37,165 nucleotides of DNA from an uncultured Clostridia bacterium (GTDB lineage Bacteria > Bacillota > Clostridia > UBA1381): positions 1-37,165 of the forward strand of contig CAKSGG010000014.1 of NCBI GenBank assembly GCA_934454215.1. Direction: 5' to 3'. Positions within the stretch are counted from its first letter, which is position 1. Each line of letters begins with the position of its first letter. This document shows, piece by piece, positions 6,356 to 15,048 of this stretch. The position numbers and the translations under genes are program-made. The notes below the pieces were generated by a model. That model saw only the letters and a program-made list of their open reading frames with translations. It did not search any database and was not told where the DNA came from.

Positions 6356-7255
6356 ATGGATTTAATAGAAAAAGCTATAGAACGGTTAAAAATCGGAGAG
6401 CAAACCTCATTAATGTATTACAATAAACCTCTAATGATATGTTACAGCGGTGGCAAGGATAGTGATGTTTTGATTGAGCTTGCCAAGATAGCAAACATAA
6501 ATTTTGAAGTGGTACACAGCCACACAACAGCAGATGCACCCGAAACCGTAATATATATCCGAAAGCGTTTCCACTCTCTGGAAACCGAGGGTATACGGTG
6601 CAGTATAACATATCCTGTATTCAAGAATAAGCCGACATCAATGTGGGATTTGATTGTTCAAAAGAAAATACCGCCTACACGATTGATGCGGTACTGCTGC
6701 GATGTTTTGAAAGAGACTTCCGGCAAAACCAGAGCCGTTGCAACGGGTGTGCGCTGGGCGGAAAGTCAAAGACGTAAGTCACGCGGCATATATGAGGATA
6801 TAAGTAAAAACAAAGAAAATCGAATTATCCTTAATAATGACAATGATGACAAGCGGCGATGGTTTGAACGTTGCGAACTTAAAGCTAAAACAGTTATCAA
6901 TCCTATAATTGATTGGACGAATACTGATGTATTTGATTTCTTAAAAGAACAGAACTGCGAATTAAATCCGTTATACGGTTGCGGTTTTCATCGCATCGGG
7001 TGCATAGGCTGCCCTATGGCAGGGAAAAAGATGCGGTATATGGAATTTCGCCGTTACCCGAAATATGAGCAATTATACATACATGCATTTGACAGAATGA
7101 TTGAAGCACGTCAATCTAATGACATGGTGAATACATGGCAAACAGGCTATGATGTATTTCGGTGGTGGCTTGAGGAGGATTTTAACCAATATGAATTAGG
7201 CGATGAATATTATATGCAGGAGGAGAAGGAGCCTGTGGGAAATGAAAGGAAATAG
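6356..7255 (+). CDS. PAPS-reductase-like PP-loop enzyme
   Basis: 299 residues from the ATG at 6356. The PP-loop SGGKDS (31-36) binds ATP or a nucleotide. Conserved later elements are RYCC (112-115), GVRWAESQRR (131-140), and a cysteine group C209, C216, C219 that may hold a metal or iron-sulfur cluster. This is the phosphoadenosine phosphosulfate reductase family as found in phages, related to DndC of DNA phosphorothioation. The substrate is unknown; nucleic-acid sulfur or base modification, or interference with host defence, are possible. No dnd genes are nearby. Start chosen from the repeated junction sequence with GAAGGAG upstream. Confidence 0.85.
   Translation: MDLIEKAIERLKIGEQTSLMYYNKPLMICYSGGKDSDVLIELAKIANINFEVVHSHTTADAPETVIYIRKRFHSLETEGIRCSITYPVFKNKPTSMWDLIVQKKIPPTRLMRYCCDVLKETSGKTRAVATGVRWAESQRRKSRGIYEDISKNKENRIILNNDNDDKRRWFERCELKAKTVINPIIDWTNTDVFDFLKEQNCELNPLYGCGFHRIGCIGCPMAGKKMRYMEFRRYPKYEQLYIHAFDRMIEARQSNDMVNTWQTGYDVFRWWLEEDFNQYELGDEYYMQEEKEPVGNERK
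7217..7242 (+). repeat. Gene-junction repeat, copy 2
   Basis: Second copy, at the end of the PP-loop gene; 25 of 26 bases match copy 1. It continues into an unused ATG that matches the real start codon in copy 3. Confidence 0.7.
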
Positions 7256-7260
7256 AGTAT

Positions 7261-7719
7261 ATGGGAAAATATGCAGCAAATACAAATGTATCAAGTGAGC
7301 TGTCAAGGCTTGAAATTGAAAAAACGCTTGTCAGATACGGAGCTGACAATTTTGCTTATGCAACATCAAACGGAAAGGCGCTTATAGGCTTTACAATGTT
7401 TGAACGGCAGATAAAATTTATTTTGACACTTCCATGTAAAGAGGAGTTTTCAAAGACACCTACAGGACGCGAGCGTTCGGAAAACAGTCAATATGAAGCG
7501 TGGGAGCAAGCCTGCCGACAGCGTTGGAGAGCATTAAACCTCGTAATAAAAGCAAAGCTCGAAGCAGTTGAATGTGGTATATCTGTATTTGAGGATGAAT
7601 TCATGAGCAATATTGTACTGCCGGGAGGTCAGACGGTCGGTGACTTTATGAAACCACAGATAGAACAGGCATATATAAGCGGCGATATTCCTAAATTATT
7701 GCCGGGATTAGGAGGGTAA
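7261..7719 (+). CDS. Phage protein of unknown function
   Basis: 152 residues, RBS AAAGGAAA. It reads like a family found next to PP-loop genes in other clostridial prophages (fold with FAYATSNGKALIGF near 31-45 and a tryptophan-rich WEQACRQRWRAL helix). No catalytic motif recognised. Confidence 0.75.
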   Translation: MGKYAANTNVSSELSRLEIEKTLVRYGADNFAYATSNGKALIGFTMFERQIKFILTLPCKEEFSKTPTGRERSENSQYEAWEQACRQRWRALNLVIKAKLEAVECGISVFEDEFMSNIVLPGGQTVGDFMKPQIEQAYISGDIPKLLPGLGG

Positions 7720-7737
7720 GGAACCTGTGGGAAATGA
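7710..7737 (+). repeat. Gene-junction repeat, copy 3
   Basis: Contains GGAACCTGTGGGAAATGA, differing at one position from copy 2. Here its ATG is the start of the next gene. Confidence 0.65.
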
Positions 7738-7967
7738 TTATTGATTTTAATGAGGCAGTTGCAAGAAAATTTTTAAATTGGGTGAGCGAATATTTATATT
7801 TTCCCGAAATTACGGATTGTGAAAAAGCAATTCGTCCTTGCATTGAAACACTGATTGAAAACGGAATTTTCACCGTTAGGGAATTAAAATCAGAACTGCA
7901 AAAAAACAATATTTCACTGCATGAAAAGTATTTTAATATGGAGGATAAATCAAATGAACAAAAATGA
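7734..7967 (+). CDS. Small phage protein of unknown function
   Basis: 77 residues, start ATG within the third junction repeat. Helical, with an aromatic N-terminal part. The next gene begins inside its end. No recognised family. Confidence 0.6.
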   Translation: MIIDFNEAVARKFLNWVSEYLYFPEITDCEKAIRPCIETLIENGIFTVRELKSELQKNNISLHEKYFNMEDKSNEQK

Positions 7968-8202
7968 GCGGGACAGATGCAACAAATATCTGAAAGAAAT
8001 GACAATCGTATTCTTAATGTTTAGCTTTATGATTATTGTTATGGCAATAGTGAGCGTAAGCATGACGGAAAAGGATACAAGGCAGGAAATACGGGAAGTA
8101 AAGGAACAGGCTATAGAGGAAATCCAAGCCGCCCAAGATTGGGTTACGGGTGAATATCCGCAGTGGTTTATTGAGTGGCAGAATACGGAGGGTATGCGAT
8201 GA
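7954..8202 (+). CDS. Single-span membrane protein with coiled-coil tail
   Basis: 82 residues from the ATG at 7954 (RBS GGAGG). One membrane segment (about 17-38) is followed by a charged helix. Overlaps the gene before by 14 bases and the next by ATGA. Function unknown. Confidence 0.7.
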   Translation: MNKNERDRCNKYLKEMTIVFLMFSFMIIVMAIVSVSMTEKDTRQEIREVKEQAIEEIQAAQDWVTGEYPQWFIEWQNTEGMR

Positions 8203-8375
8203 AATCGGTTTATACATATGTTAAAACAACAGCAATTTGCACCCACTGCGGCACAGAAGTCTATTGCCGTGGTATATGCACTCAAAAAACTATGGTAAGT
8301 TTATTGCGTAAAGCAGGCTGGAGTGTAGGAAAAGAAAAATTATTATGTCCGAATTGCAGGAGGAAACGCAAATGA
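8199..8375 (+). CDS. Small zinc-binding protein
   Basis: 58 residues from the ATG at 8199 (ATGA overlap, RBS GGAGGG). Cysteines in CTHC and CPNC pairs plus two between suggest a zinc finger. Its first codons and RBS region repeat at the next gene. Function unknown. Confidence 0.7.
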   Translation: MKSVYTYVKTTAICTHCGTEVYCRGICTQKTMVSLLRKAGWSVGKEKLLCPNCRRKRK

Positions 8376-8977
8376 AATCGGTATTATTATCAATTAAGCC
8401 TAAATACTGTGAGCTTATCGCAGGCGGTATAAAAACTATCGAAGTGCGGAAAACAAAACCGAGAATAGATACACCGTTTAAGTGCTATATTTACGAAACA
8501 AAAACAAAGGATTATTATTCGGTATTTCACGAAACAACAATGGGCAAGGTCATAGGCGAGTTTATATGTGAGAAAATTACAGGCTTTGAGAGTGAGTTTT
8601 GGGCTGATGAAACCTATGAGAGAATACAAAAAATCATAAAAGATTGTGACCGCTATTTTGAATTTGGTGAGTATGAATACGAAACAGTTACAACCAACGA
8701 GGATGAAAAATACAGAGAAAATTGGCTATGTAAACAATCCTGCGTATCGTGGGAAGAAATGCGAAAGTATGTCGGTGTCGGTATAAAAGAATTTTACGGC
8801 TGGCATATATCCAACCTTAAAATTTATGACAAGCCGAAAGAATTAAGCGGATTCAGGCAATGCCATAAATGCGAACATTACTTTTTTTGTAAAGCCGGGG
8901 AATATTCATGTGACGGAGCGTATAAGCTGACAAGACCGCCGCAAAGCTGGTGTTATGTTGAGGAGGGTACGCGATGA
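8372..8977 (+). CDS. ASCH-domain protein
   Basis: 201 residues from the ATG at 8372 (RBS AGGAGG, ATGA overlap). The start LLSIKPKYCELIAGGIKTIE with the following VRKTKP is a clear ASCH domain (PUA-like RNA-binding fold); members bind RNA or modified nucleosides. The C-terminal third adds cysteines (CHKC, C, C, C) likely to bind zinc. ASCH proteins are common in phages but their role is rarely known. Confidence 0.85.
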   Translation: MKSVLLSIKPKYCELIAGGIKTIEVRKTKPRIDTPFKCYIYETKTKDYYSVFHETTMGKVIGEFICEKITGFESEFWADETYERIQKIIKDCDRYFEFGEYEYETVTTNEDEKYRENWLCKQSCVSWEEMRKYVGVGIKEFYGWHISNLKIYDKPKELSGFRQCHKCEHYFFCKAGEYSCDGAYKLTRPPQSWCYVEEGTR

Positions 8978-9198
8978 TTTACAGAAACAATGCTCCCGAT
9001 ATAGCCGATATAATGTTTGACGCACATTACGGCGGTGAATACGATGATAGTGCAGCTCCCGAACACTGCGAAATATGCGGTGAATACTGCGATGATATGT
9101 ACGAATATGACGAATATAAAGGTAAAATCCATATATGCCTGCGGTGTTTGCAGGAGGAATGTATGGAAGCTATGAGCAATGATTGGAGGAAACTTTAA
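8974..9198 (+). CDS. Small acidic zinc-ribbon-like protein
   Basis: 74 residues, ATGA overlap with the ASCH gene, RBS GGAGGG. CEICGEYC and CLRC form a likely zinc site; the rest is rich in Asp, Glu and Tyr. Function unknown. Confidence 0.7.
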   Translation: MIYRNNAPDIADIMFDAHYGGEYDDSAAPEHCEICGEYCDDMYEYDEYKGKIHICLRCLQEECMEAMSNDWRKL

Positions 9199-10142
9199 TG
9201 GAAAACGAAAAAAAAGATGTTATTCCGGTTGAGGGGCGTGTGATAGGTGAAACAACAAAGACAATAAAAGAGCTTGTACCCGATGAAATAATTGTTGTTA
9301 CACAGCTGCCGATTATAACCGAACAATTAAAATCTGTCAAGGCAGAAATTGAAAGGTACACAAAAGAGGTTTACAGTATTGAATGTACCGAAGAAAATTT
9401 AAAAGAGGTTAAGGCTGTAAGGGCAAAGTTTAATAAACAAAATGAACAGTTTGAGGAACGGCGAAAGCTTGTAAAAAAAGCTATTTTGAAACCTTATGAG
9501 GATTTTGAAACAGTCTACAAAGAATGTGCCGCGGAGGTATACCGCAAAGCTCTTGATTATCTCGACAAAAAAATTTTAGATGTTGAAACAAAGCTTACGC
9601 TTGAAGCCAAAAACGAAATAAAAGCATATTTTGAAGAATGTAAATCCGCTGTCGGTATCGATTTCATAGCTTTTGAAAACGCTGGAATTAAGGTTACACG
9701 CTCGGCATCAAAAACAAAGCTGAAAAAAGCAGTCAAAGAATTTGTGGATAAGGTTAAAAACGAAACCGAAATGATTCAGTCACAGGAGTATGCTTCGGAA
9801 ATTTTGGCTGAATACCGTAAATGTTTTGATGCTTCCAAGGCTATTATGACAGTAAAAGAGCTGCACGAAAAAGCAGAAGCCATTGAAAAAGAAATGCTTG
9901 AACGCAAAAAGGAAGAACAGGCACGCGCAGAAGCACAGGCAAAGGCGGAAGCTTATGCGGAACCATCTCAATCGGCAATAGTTTTAAAACCGCCTGTTCA
10001 GCAAAGTGTAAAAAAAGAATTAAAATGCCATGCAACCTTTATATTGAAAACCGAAAATATAGAGATTATGACAGATATTTTAAGATATGCAAAATCGAAA
10101 GGAGCAGAATATGAGCAACTCAAATCAAACCCAAACACCTAA
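9198..10142 (+). CDS. DUF1351 family protein, partner of RecT
   Basis: 314 residues from the ATG at 9198 (RBS GGAGG; the A of the previous stop is the first base of the start). Long helical and coiled-coil protein of the DUF1351 family, regularly beside recT in Gram-positive phages, where it may take the place of an exonuclease partner or assist annealing. The alanine/glutamate-rich stretch (about 225-255) is low complexity. It overlaps recT by 32 bases. Confidence 0.85.
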   Translation: MENEKKDVIPVEGRVIGETTKTIKELVPDEIIVVTQLPIITEQLKSVKAEIERYTKEVYSIECTEENLKEVKAVRAKFNKQNEQFEERRKLVKKAILKPYEDFETVYKECAAEVYRKALDYLDKKILDVETKLTLEAKNEIKAYFEECKSAVGIDFIAFENAGIKVTRSASKTKLKKAVKEFVDKVKNETEMIQSQEYASEILAEYRKCFDASKAIMTVKELHEKAEAIEKEMLERKKEEQARAEAQAKAEAYAEPSQSAIVLKPPVQQSVKKELKCHATFILKTENIEIMTDILRYAKSKGAEYEQLKSNPNT

Positions 10143-11154
10143 AAAAGCAACGTTTTCCGTTGTTATTCAAGGTGAGAAATATCAGAATATGATAAACAAC
10201 ACCTTATCAGACCCCAAGAAAAGAAACGATTTTATCACGGCAATCGTCACAGCGGTAGGAACAAATCCGGCACTTGCCGTTTGTCAGCCCTCGTCAATAC
10301 TTGCCGCCGGACTGCTCGGAGCAAGCCTTAATTTGCCCCCTGCACCACAATTCGGATATTTTTATATGATACCTTACAAGGTGGCACTTAAAGACGAAAA
10401 CGGCAAAATTCTTTACAAGATAGATGAAAACGGACAATTTGTGGTTGACAGGTTCGGAAACAAGGTAAAACAGACAGTATCAAAGGCACAGTTTCAGCTC
10501 GGTTATAAAGGTATGATTCAGCTTGCCGTACGTTCCGACAACGTAATAGATATTGATGCTGTTGAAATAAAGGACGGCGAGCTTAAAGAATATGACCCGA
10601 TTACAAAAAGAGCGGTTTTTGAGCCGATAAAAGATTATGCAAAAAGAAGCGTAACACCGACAATCGGATATTACGCATGGCTTGAACTGAAATCGGGATT
10701 TAAAAAATGTATTTACTGGACGCGTGAGGAAGTGGAAAACCATGCAGACAGATATTCACAGGCTTTTTCCTTAAAATCATACCAATTGCTTAAAGAGGGA
10801 AAAATCCCCGAACGTGATATGTGGAAGTATTCTTCATACTGGTACACATCATTTGATGAAATGGCAAAGAAAACATTGCTACGGCAATTGATTTCAAAAT
10901 GGGCGCCGCTTTCGACAGAGCTTCAAAAGGTAATGTCACGCGATGAGACAATTATGAACGACAACAATTCTTATGAATACATTACCGATGACGATTTCGA
11001 GCCGGAGGGGCTGCCGTTACCTGAAAACGATGAAAAACAACTACAGGAAATGCCGGAGAATACATCGCCGGAAACACCCGACACCAACAGTAATACATCC
11101 TCTATACCCGTTGATAAAAATGGCGAAGTTGATTTATCACAGTTAGACATATGA
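10111..11154 (+). CDS. recT: RecT single-strand annealing protein
   Basis: 347 residues from the ATG at 10111 (RBS AAAGGAG). The RecT core is clear: NPALAVCQPSSILAAGLLGA, FGYFYMIPYK, FQLGYKGMIQLAVRS and FDEMAKKTLLRQLISKW. It anneals complementary strands during phage recombination and replication. The C terminus is acidic and Pro/Thr-rich. It overlaps the following MBL gene by ATGA. Confidence 0.95.
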   Translation: MSNSNQTQTPKKATFSVVIQGEKYQNMINNTLSDPKKRNDFITAIVTAVGTNPALAVCQPSSILAAGLLGASLNLPPAPQFGYFYMIPYKVALKDENGKILYKIDENGQFVVDRFGNKVKQTVSKAQFQLGYKGMIQLAVRSDNVIDIDAVEIKDGELKEYDPITKRAVFEPIKDYAKRSVTPTIGYYAWLELKSGFKKCIYWTREEVENHADRYSQAFSLKSYQLLKEGKIPERDMWKYSSYWYTSFDEMAKKTLLRQLISKWAPLSTELQKVMSRDETIMNDNNSYEYITDDDFEPEGLPLPENDEKQLQEMPENTSPETPDTNSNTSSIPVDKNGEVDLSQLDI

Positions 11155-12068
11155 TTACATACAAAATTATAAACAGCGGTTCTGACGGAAATGCCATAAT
11201 AATAAACGACATAATTCTCATTGACTGCGGTGTTCCGTACAATAAACTGCATCCGTATATAAACAAATTAAGCATAGTGTTGCTTACCCACATTCATTCA
11301 GACCATTTCAAGGTGAGCACAATCAAAAAGCTTGCTATTGAACGTCCTGCGCTGCGGTTTGCATGCTGCGGCTATCTTGTCGCTCCGCTTATCGCAGCAG
11401 GAGTTCCGTCAAGAAATATAGATGTGCTTGAAACGGACATAACTGCCGATTACGGCTTATTTAAAGTTAAACCGATACATTTGACGCATAACGTGCCGAA
11501 CTGTGGCTACAAGCTTTATTTCGACAGTAAAAAAATGATGTACGCTACCGATACCGCAACGCTTGATGGAATCACCGCCAAAGGCTATGACCTTTACATG
11601 ATAGAGGGAAACTATGACGAAAACAGCATTTTACAGACCGCTGCCGACAAAGTATCAAATGGGGAATATTCCTATGAAAAAGATGTTCCGCTAAGGCATT
11701 TATCCATTCAGCAATGTGAAAAATTCATTGCCGATAATGCCGATTTTCAAAAAAGTGTGTATTTAGTAATGCACCGACACAAAAACAAAGTTAACAGAAA
11801 GGAAGAAAAAATCATGAGTAAAACAATAATTCAGTGTAAATTTTTAGATGAAAGCGACAATCCAAAAGGCAGGGACTATACATATTATTCCGAAATCCCC
11901 GTTAAGGTAGGTGATTTGGTTGATGTTCCCTCGATACCTCGCAGCGATGCAGAAACACCGGGAAAAAAGAAAGTTATCGTAACGGCAATAAATCTGCCAA
12001 ATGAAACGATAGAAGCTTTCAGAGACAAAGTAAAGACGATTATCGGCTTTCATACGGAGGAAGATTAA
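11151..12068 (+). CDS. MBL-fold hydrolase fused to a small phage domain
   Basis: 305 residues. Residues 1-210 are a metallo-beta-lactamase fold of the phage YycJ-like type: THIHSDH (46-52), later HLTH and YATDTATL metal ligands. Such proteins sit by recT and are probable nucleases. Residues 222-305 are a separate small domain starting MSKTIIQCKF that looks like a normally independent phage protein. No stop separates them, yet a good RBS (AGAAAGGAAG) precedes the internal ATG at 11814. Either a gene fusion or two products from one frame. Confidence 0.85.
   Translation: MITYKIINSGSDGNAIIINDIILIDCGVPYNKLHPYINKLSIVLLTHIHSDHFKVSTIKKLAIERPALRFACCGYLVAPLIAAGVPSRNIDVLETDITADYGLFKVKPIHLTHNVPNCGYKLYFDSKKMMYATDTATLDGITAKGYDLYMIEGNYDENSILQTAADKVSNGEYSYEKDVPLRHLSIQQCEKFIADNADFQKSVYLVMHRHKNKVNRKEEKIMSKTIIQCKFLDESDNPKGRDYTYYSEIPVKVGDLVDVPSIPRSDAETPGKKKVIVTAINLPNETIEAFRDKVKTIIGFHTEED
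11814..12068 (+). CDS. Possible internal start: 84-residue product of the MBL gene
   Basis: In-frame ATG at 11814 with AGAAAGGAAG a few bases upstream, at the exact domain boundary. It would give the C-terminal domain alone. Function of the domain unknown. Confidence 0.5.
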   Translation: MSKTIIQCKFLDESDNPKGRDYTYYSEIPVKVGDLVDVPSIPRSDAETPGKKKVIVTAINLPNETIEAFRDKVKTIIGFHTEED

Positions 12069-12511
12069 TGAACAAGGTTATTTTAGTAGGAAATCTGGCA
12101 AGAAACCCGGAACTACATCAGACACCGGCAGGCGTGAGCGTTGCACGTTTTACCGTTGCGGTAAACCGTAACTACACGGCGAAGGATGGTCAGCAGCAGG
12201 CAGATTTTATCAGCTGCGTTGCATGGAGACAGCAGGCGGAATTTTTATGCAAGTATTTTCAAAAGGGAAGCGGTATACAGTTATGCGGCAGTATTCAGAC
12301 AAGAAGCTGGGACGGGCAGGACGGCACAAGACATTTCGCAACCGAGGTTATCGCAGACGAAATTCAGTTTAACGGCCCGAAACAGCAGAACGAACAGACG
12401 CAGGGTACGGCTCCCATACCGGGGATGTCGCCGAATGTAAGTGCATATTCCGACATATTGACAGATGATTATGACGATGTGACATCAGATGAAGATGATT
12501 TGCCGTTTTAA
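12068..12511 (+). CDS. ssb: Single-stranded DNA-binding protein
   Basis: 147 residues. OB fold (about 1-104: MNKVILVGNLARNPEL, FTVAVNR, ADFISCVAWRQQAEFL) and a linker ending in the acidic tip DEDDLPF, which docks partner proteins. Start overlaps the previous stop (TAATG). Works with RecT and the replication genes beside it. Confidence 0.95.
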   Translation: MNKVILVGNLARNPELHQTPAGVSVARFTVAVNRNYTAKDGQQQADFISCVAWRQQAEFLCKYFQKGSGIQLCGSIQTRSWDGQDGTRHFATEVIADEIQFNGPKQQNEQTQGTAPIPGMSPNVSAYSDILTDDYDDVTSDEDDLPF

Positions 12512-12532
12512 GCATTGAAGCGAGGTAACATA

Positions 12533-13348
12533 ATGACATATATTGAAATACTTAATGCGTTCTGGAATTGGCGCAGGTTTAACGTAATTCCGCATTCGGC
12601 GGCTGATTTGTTCTTTTGTATTCTGGACTTTGCAAACGCTGCTAAATGGGAAGATAAAGTTACCATTCCCAATTCACGCATCACGGGTAAGATAGATATT
12701 TCAGAAAAAAGCCTTTTCAATGCAAGAAATGTATTAATTCAAAATGAATTGATAGATTACAAAAACGGTAAAAAGGGACAGGCAGGAACATATAAAATCA
12801 ACCTAACCACCCTATATTTTTTCATTAATAAGGGGAGTAATCAAGGGAGCAATAAGGGGAGCAATAGCGGAGTAATAAGGGGAGCAATAGGGGGAACATA
12901 TAAAGATAAAGACAAAGAGGAAGATAAAGACAAGATAAGAGCAGCAGAAGAAGTAAAAGAAGATGCCGCCGCTTCTGCCGCCTTAAAAGATGTCCTTGCG
13001 GAGTATGAAAATAACATCGGTGTACCCTCACCCGTTATTGCCGACAGTATAGCCGACTGGCTCAAAGATGTTGATGCCGATGTAATTAAATTTGCAATCG
13101 GTGAAGCTGTCAAGCATGAAAGCCGCAACTGGAAATACATACACGCTATTTTAAATAATCACTTTAACGCAGGGCGCAAGACATTGAGTGCGATAAAAAA
13201 CTCGAAGCGGACATTCCAATCTGCCGCAAAGAATTTAAGCGTGTATCAGTCTGACGGCACGGACTATGACGAGCTGGAACGGCTTATGCATAAAAAATAC
13301 AATGCGGAGCATAAGAGCAGCGAGGAGGACGCAGGGAATGAAAATTGA
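12533..13348 (+). CDS. DnaD-like replication initiator (replisome organizer)
   Basis: 271 residues from the ATG at 12533 (RBS GAGGT); a TTG at 12515 is in frame but has no RBS. N-terminal winged helix (about 1-95), a Gly-Ser-Asn-rich linker encoded by DNA repeats, a charged Lys/Asp/Glu stretch, then a C-terminal DnaD-type domain (about 150-215, with ADWLKDVDADVIKFAIGEAV). Such proteins bind the phage origin and recruit the host helicase. No DnaC-like loader follows, so host DnaI/DnaC is presumably used. Confidence 0.85.
   Translation: MTYIEILNAFWNWRRFNVIPHSAADLFFCILDFANAAKWEDKVTIPNSRITGKIDISEKSLFNARNVLIQNELIDYKNGKKGQAGTYKINLTTLYFFINKGSNQGSNKGSNSGVIRGAIGGTYKDKDKEEDKDKIRAAEEVKEDAAASAALKDVLAEYENNIGVPSPVIADSIADWLKDVDADVIKFAIGEAVKHESRNWKYIHAILNNHFNAGRKTLSAIKNSKRTFQSAAKNLSVYQSDGTDYDELERLMHKKYNAEHKSSEEDAGNEN
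12832..12900 (+). repeat. Iterons, likely replication origin
   Basis: About six imperfect tandem copies of GGGGAGCAATAA (period 10-13 bases) lie in the linker part of the DnaD-like gene, followed by a long purine-rich A/G tract. Phage initiators of this kind often bind repeats inside their own gene. Here the repeats shape the linker sequence rather than a folded domain. Confidence 0.65.
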
Positions 13349-13760
13349 ATTTACAATTCCGGGTGAACCTAAAGGCAAAGGCAGACCGCGGTTTACAAAG
13401 TCGGGGCATACATACACGCCGAAAGGCACCGCGGAATATGAAGCTGATGTAAAAGCGGCATATTATGCGGCATGCGGCGGAGGGCGCTGCTTTGCACAGG
13501 GAATACCGCTATGCATGCACATCGTGGCATATTGCGGAATACCCAAAAGCGCAGGAAAGAAAAAACGTGCGGAAATGTTGGGGCGGCTGATACTGCCGAC
13601 AAAGAAACCCGATGCGGATAATATTGTCAAGGTTATAGCCGATGCGCTGAACCGTGCGGCATATTATGACGATGCGCAGATAGTGCGGTTGAGCTATAGC
13701 AAGGTTTATGATGAAGTGCCGCATGTTGATGTGGTGATTGAAGATTTAATAACATGCTGA
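13338..13760 (+). CDS. rusA: RusA-type Holliday junction resolvase
   Basis: 140 residues from the ATG at 13338, within the end of the previous gene. RusA features: N-terminal GEPKGKGRPRF, and the acidic metal site PDADN (D92, D94) with D111/D112 in YYDDAQI. It cuts branched DNA from recombination and replication before packaging. Confidence 0.93.
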   Translation: MKIEFTIPGEPKGKGRPRFTKSGHTYTPKGTAEYEADVKAAYYAACGGGRCFAQGIPLCMHIVAYCGIPKSAGKKKRAEMLGRLILPTKKPDADNIVKVIADALNRAAYYDDAQIVRLSYSKVYDEVPHVDVVIEDLITC

Positions 13761-13837
13761 GAAAGTAAAGGTAATACGGGAAGTGCCGCTCGAAGAATGC
13801 GGCTTATACGGTAAGATTTTAGCGAGGAGGAAGAACA

Positions 13838-14173
13838 ATGTTAAAAATTAAATTTTGGAGAATTGAAAACGTTATACTCATGAAAATATTGGAGCAGGGT
13901 GATGAAATTGAACGGGGCAAATTTGAATTTGAAGCATCGAACGGTATGAGGTTGAGTTCACAGACAGAACCCGAAATAGGTGATACAAAAATATTTCTTA
14001 GAGGTACGAATATTAATCGGGATAAACAAGTAGTAAAAAGCTGTTTTTACACGCCAGAAAAAGCAAGAATACGGTTAAAAGCCTATGTTGAAGCCGTAAA
14101 GGAATACAACAACAGTTTAGAGCACCCCACGGCGGAAGATGTTGAAGATATTGAAACGGTTATAGCGGAATAG
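13838..14173 (+). CDS. Phage protein of unknown function
   Basis: 111 residues, strong RBS GAGGAGGAAG. Mixed alpha/beta with an acidic C terminus. The 77 bases before it hold no clear signal. Confidence 0.7.
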   Translation: MLKIKFWRIENVILMKILEQGDEIERGKFEFEASNGMRLSSQTEPEIGDTKIFLRGTNINRDKQVVKSCFYTPEKARIRLKAYVEAVKEYNNSLEHPTAEDVEDIETVIAE

Positions 14174-14182
14174 GAGGAAAAA

Positions 14183-14650
14183 ATGAGATGTGATTATTGC
14201 CCTTTGGGTTCAGATGAAGATGTTTGCCCCGAAGCTGAGAGTGAATACGGAATAGAACATAAAGACGGTGTATTAGGTTGCAAACACCCACGGAATTGGG
14301 TAGAGAAACGGGATAGAGAGTATAGCGAATATTTAGGTGATATGGGTACGGATATGGGAATTGAACATGATTTCCAGGGCGAAAAATTAAGTCAGCTGAT
14401 AGAGATATGCAAGCACATGATAGGACTTGATTACCGAAGACCATATCACCGTCACGGCAAAGCTTTTTATAAGCCGTACCGCAATTATTACTGCGACATA
14501 GCAACTGGAAACAGCTTTTTGGACAGGCTGCCGCAAGATATTGTAAACGTGAAAAGAGATGAAAAATTCACTTGGTATTGGCTAACCGATTACGGCTTGA
14601 AGTGGTTAGGCAGGCAGTTAAACATAATTATAAAGGCGGAAGAAAGGTAG
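14183..14650 (+). CDS. Phage protein with N-terminal cysteine motif, unknown function
   Basis: 155 residues, RBS AGGAGG. N terminus CDYC...C...C suggests a metal site; the remainder includes a Tyr/His-rich part (RRPYHRHGKAFYKPYRNYY). No family recognised. Confidence 0.7.
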   Translation: MRCDYCPLGSDEDVCPEAESEYGIEHKDGVLGCKHPRNWVEKRDREYSEYLGDMGTDMGIEHDFQGEKLSQLIEICKHMIGLDYRRPYHRHGKAFYKPYRNYYCDIATGNSFLDRLPQDIVNVKRDEKFTWYWLTDYGLKWLGRQLNIIIKAEER

Positions 14651-14656
14651 GATAAG

Positions 14657-15043
14657 ATGAGAGCAAGCAAAAATAAATTACAAAAGCTAAAAAAATATTC
14701 AAAAGATGAGATAATTGCGGCATTGGGACATAGTTTCATGTCCGAACACATAGTCAGTGATATGTTGTTTGAACTTGAAAAAAAAGCTTTTAATACTGCG
14801 CTTGATGCACATAAAAAGGCTATTTCCGCTCTCGATACGGCAGAAAAAAGGCTTATCGACTGGCGCAAAAAAATGTGTGAGAAGTACGGTGACGGAACAA
14901 GCGTTAAATTGTCGGATGTTCCGTCAGCGGACATATCACAGGGGGCGGAGCTTGAAAGAGTATTAAAAGCAGCTATTGAAAAAGAGCAAAAACTTGATAA
15001 ACAAGTAAATAAATTTTTTAAGGAAGATACATCTGTAAAATAA
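14657..15043 (+). CDS. Helical/coiled-coil phage protein, unknown function
   Basis: 128 residues, mostly charged helix with likely coiled coil (about 30-75 and 95-125). RBS AGGATAAG. Nothing more can be said of function. Confidence 0.7.
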   Translation: MRASKNKLQKLKKYSKDEIIAALGHSFMSEHIVSDMLFELEKKAFNTALDAHKKAISALDTAEKRLIDWRKKMCEKYGDGTSVKLSDVPSADISQGAELERVLKAAIEKEQKLDKQVNKFFKEDTSVK

Positions 15044-15048
15044 GCAAA

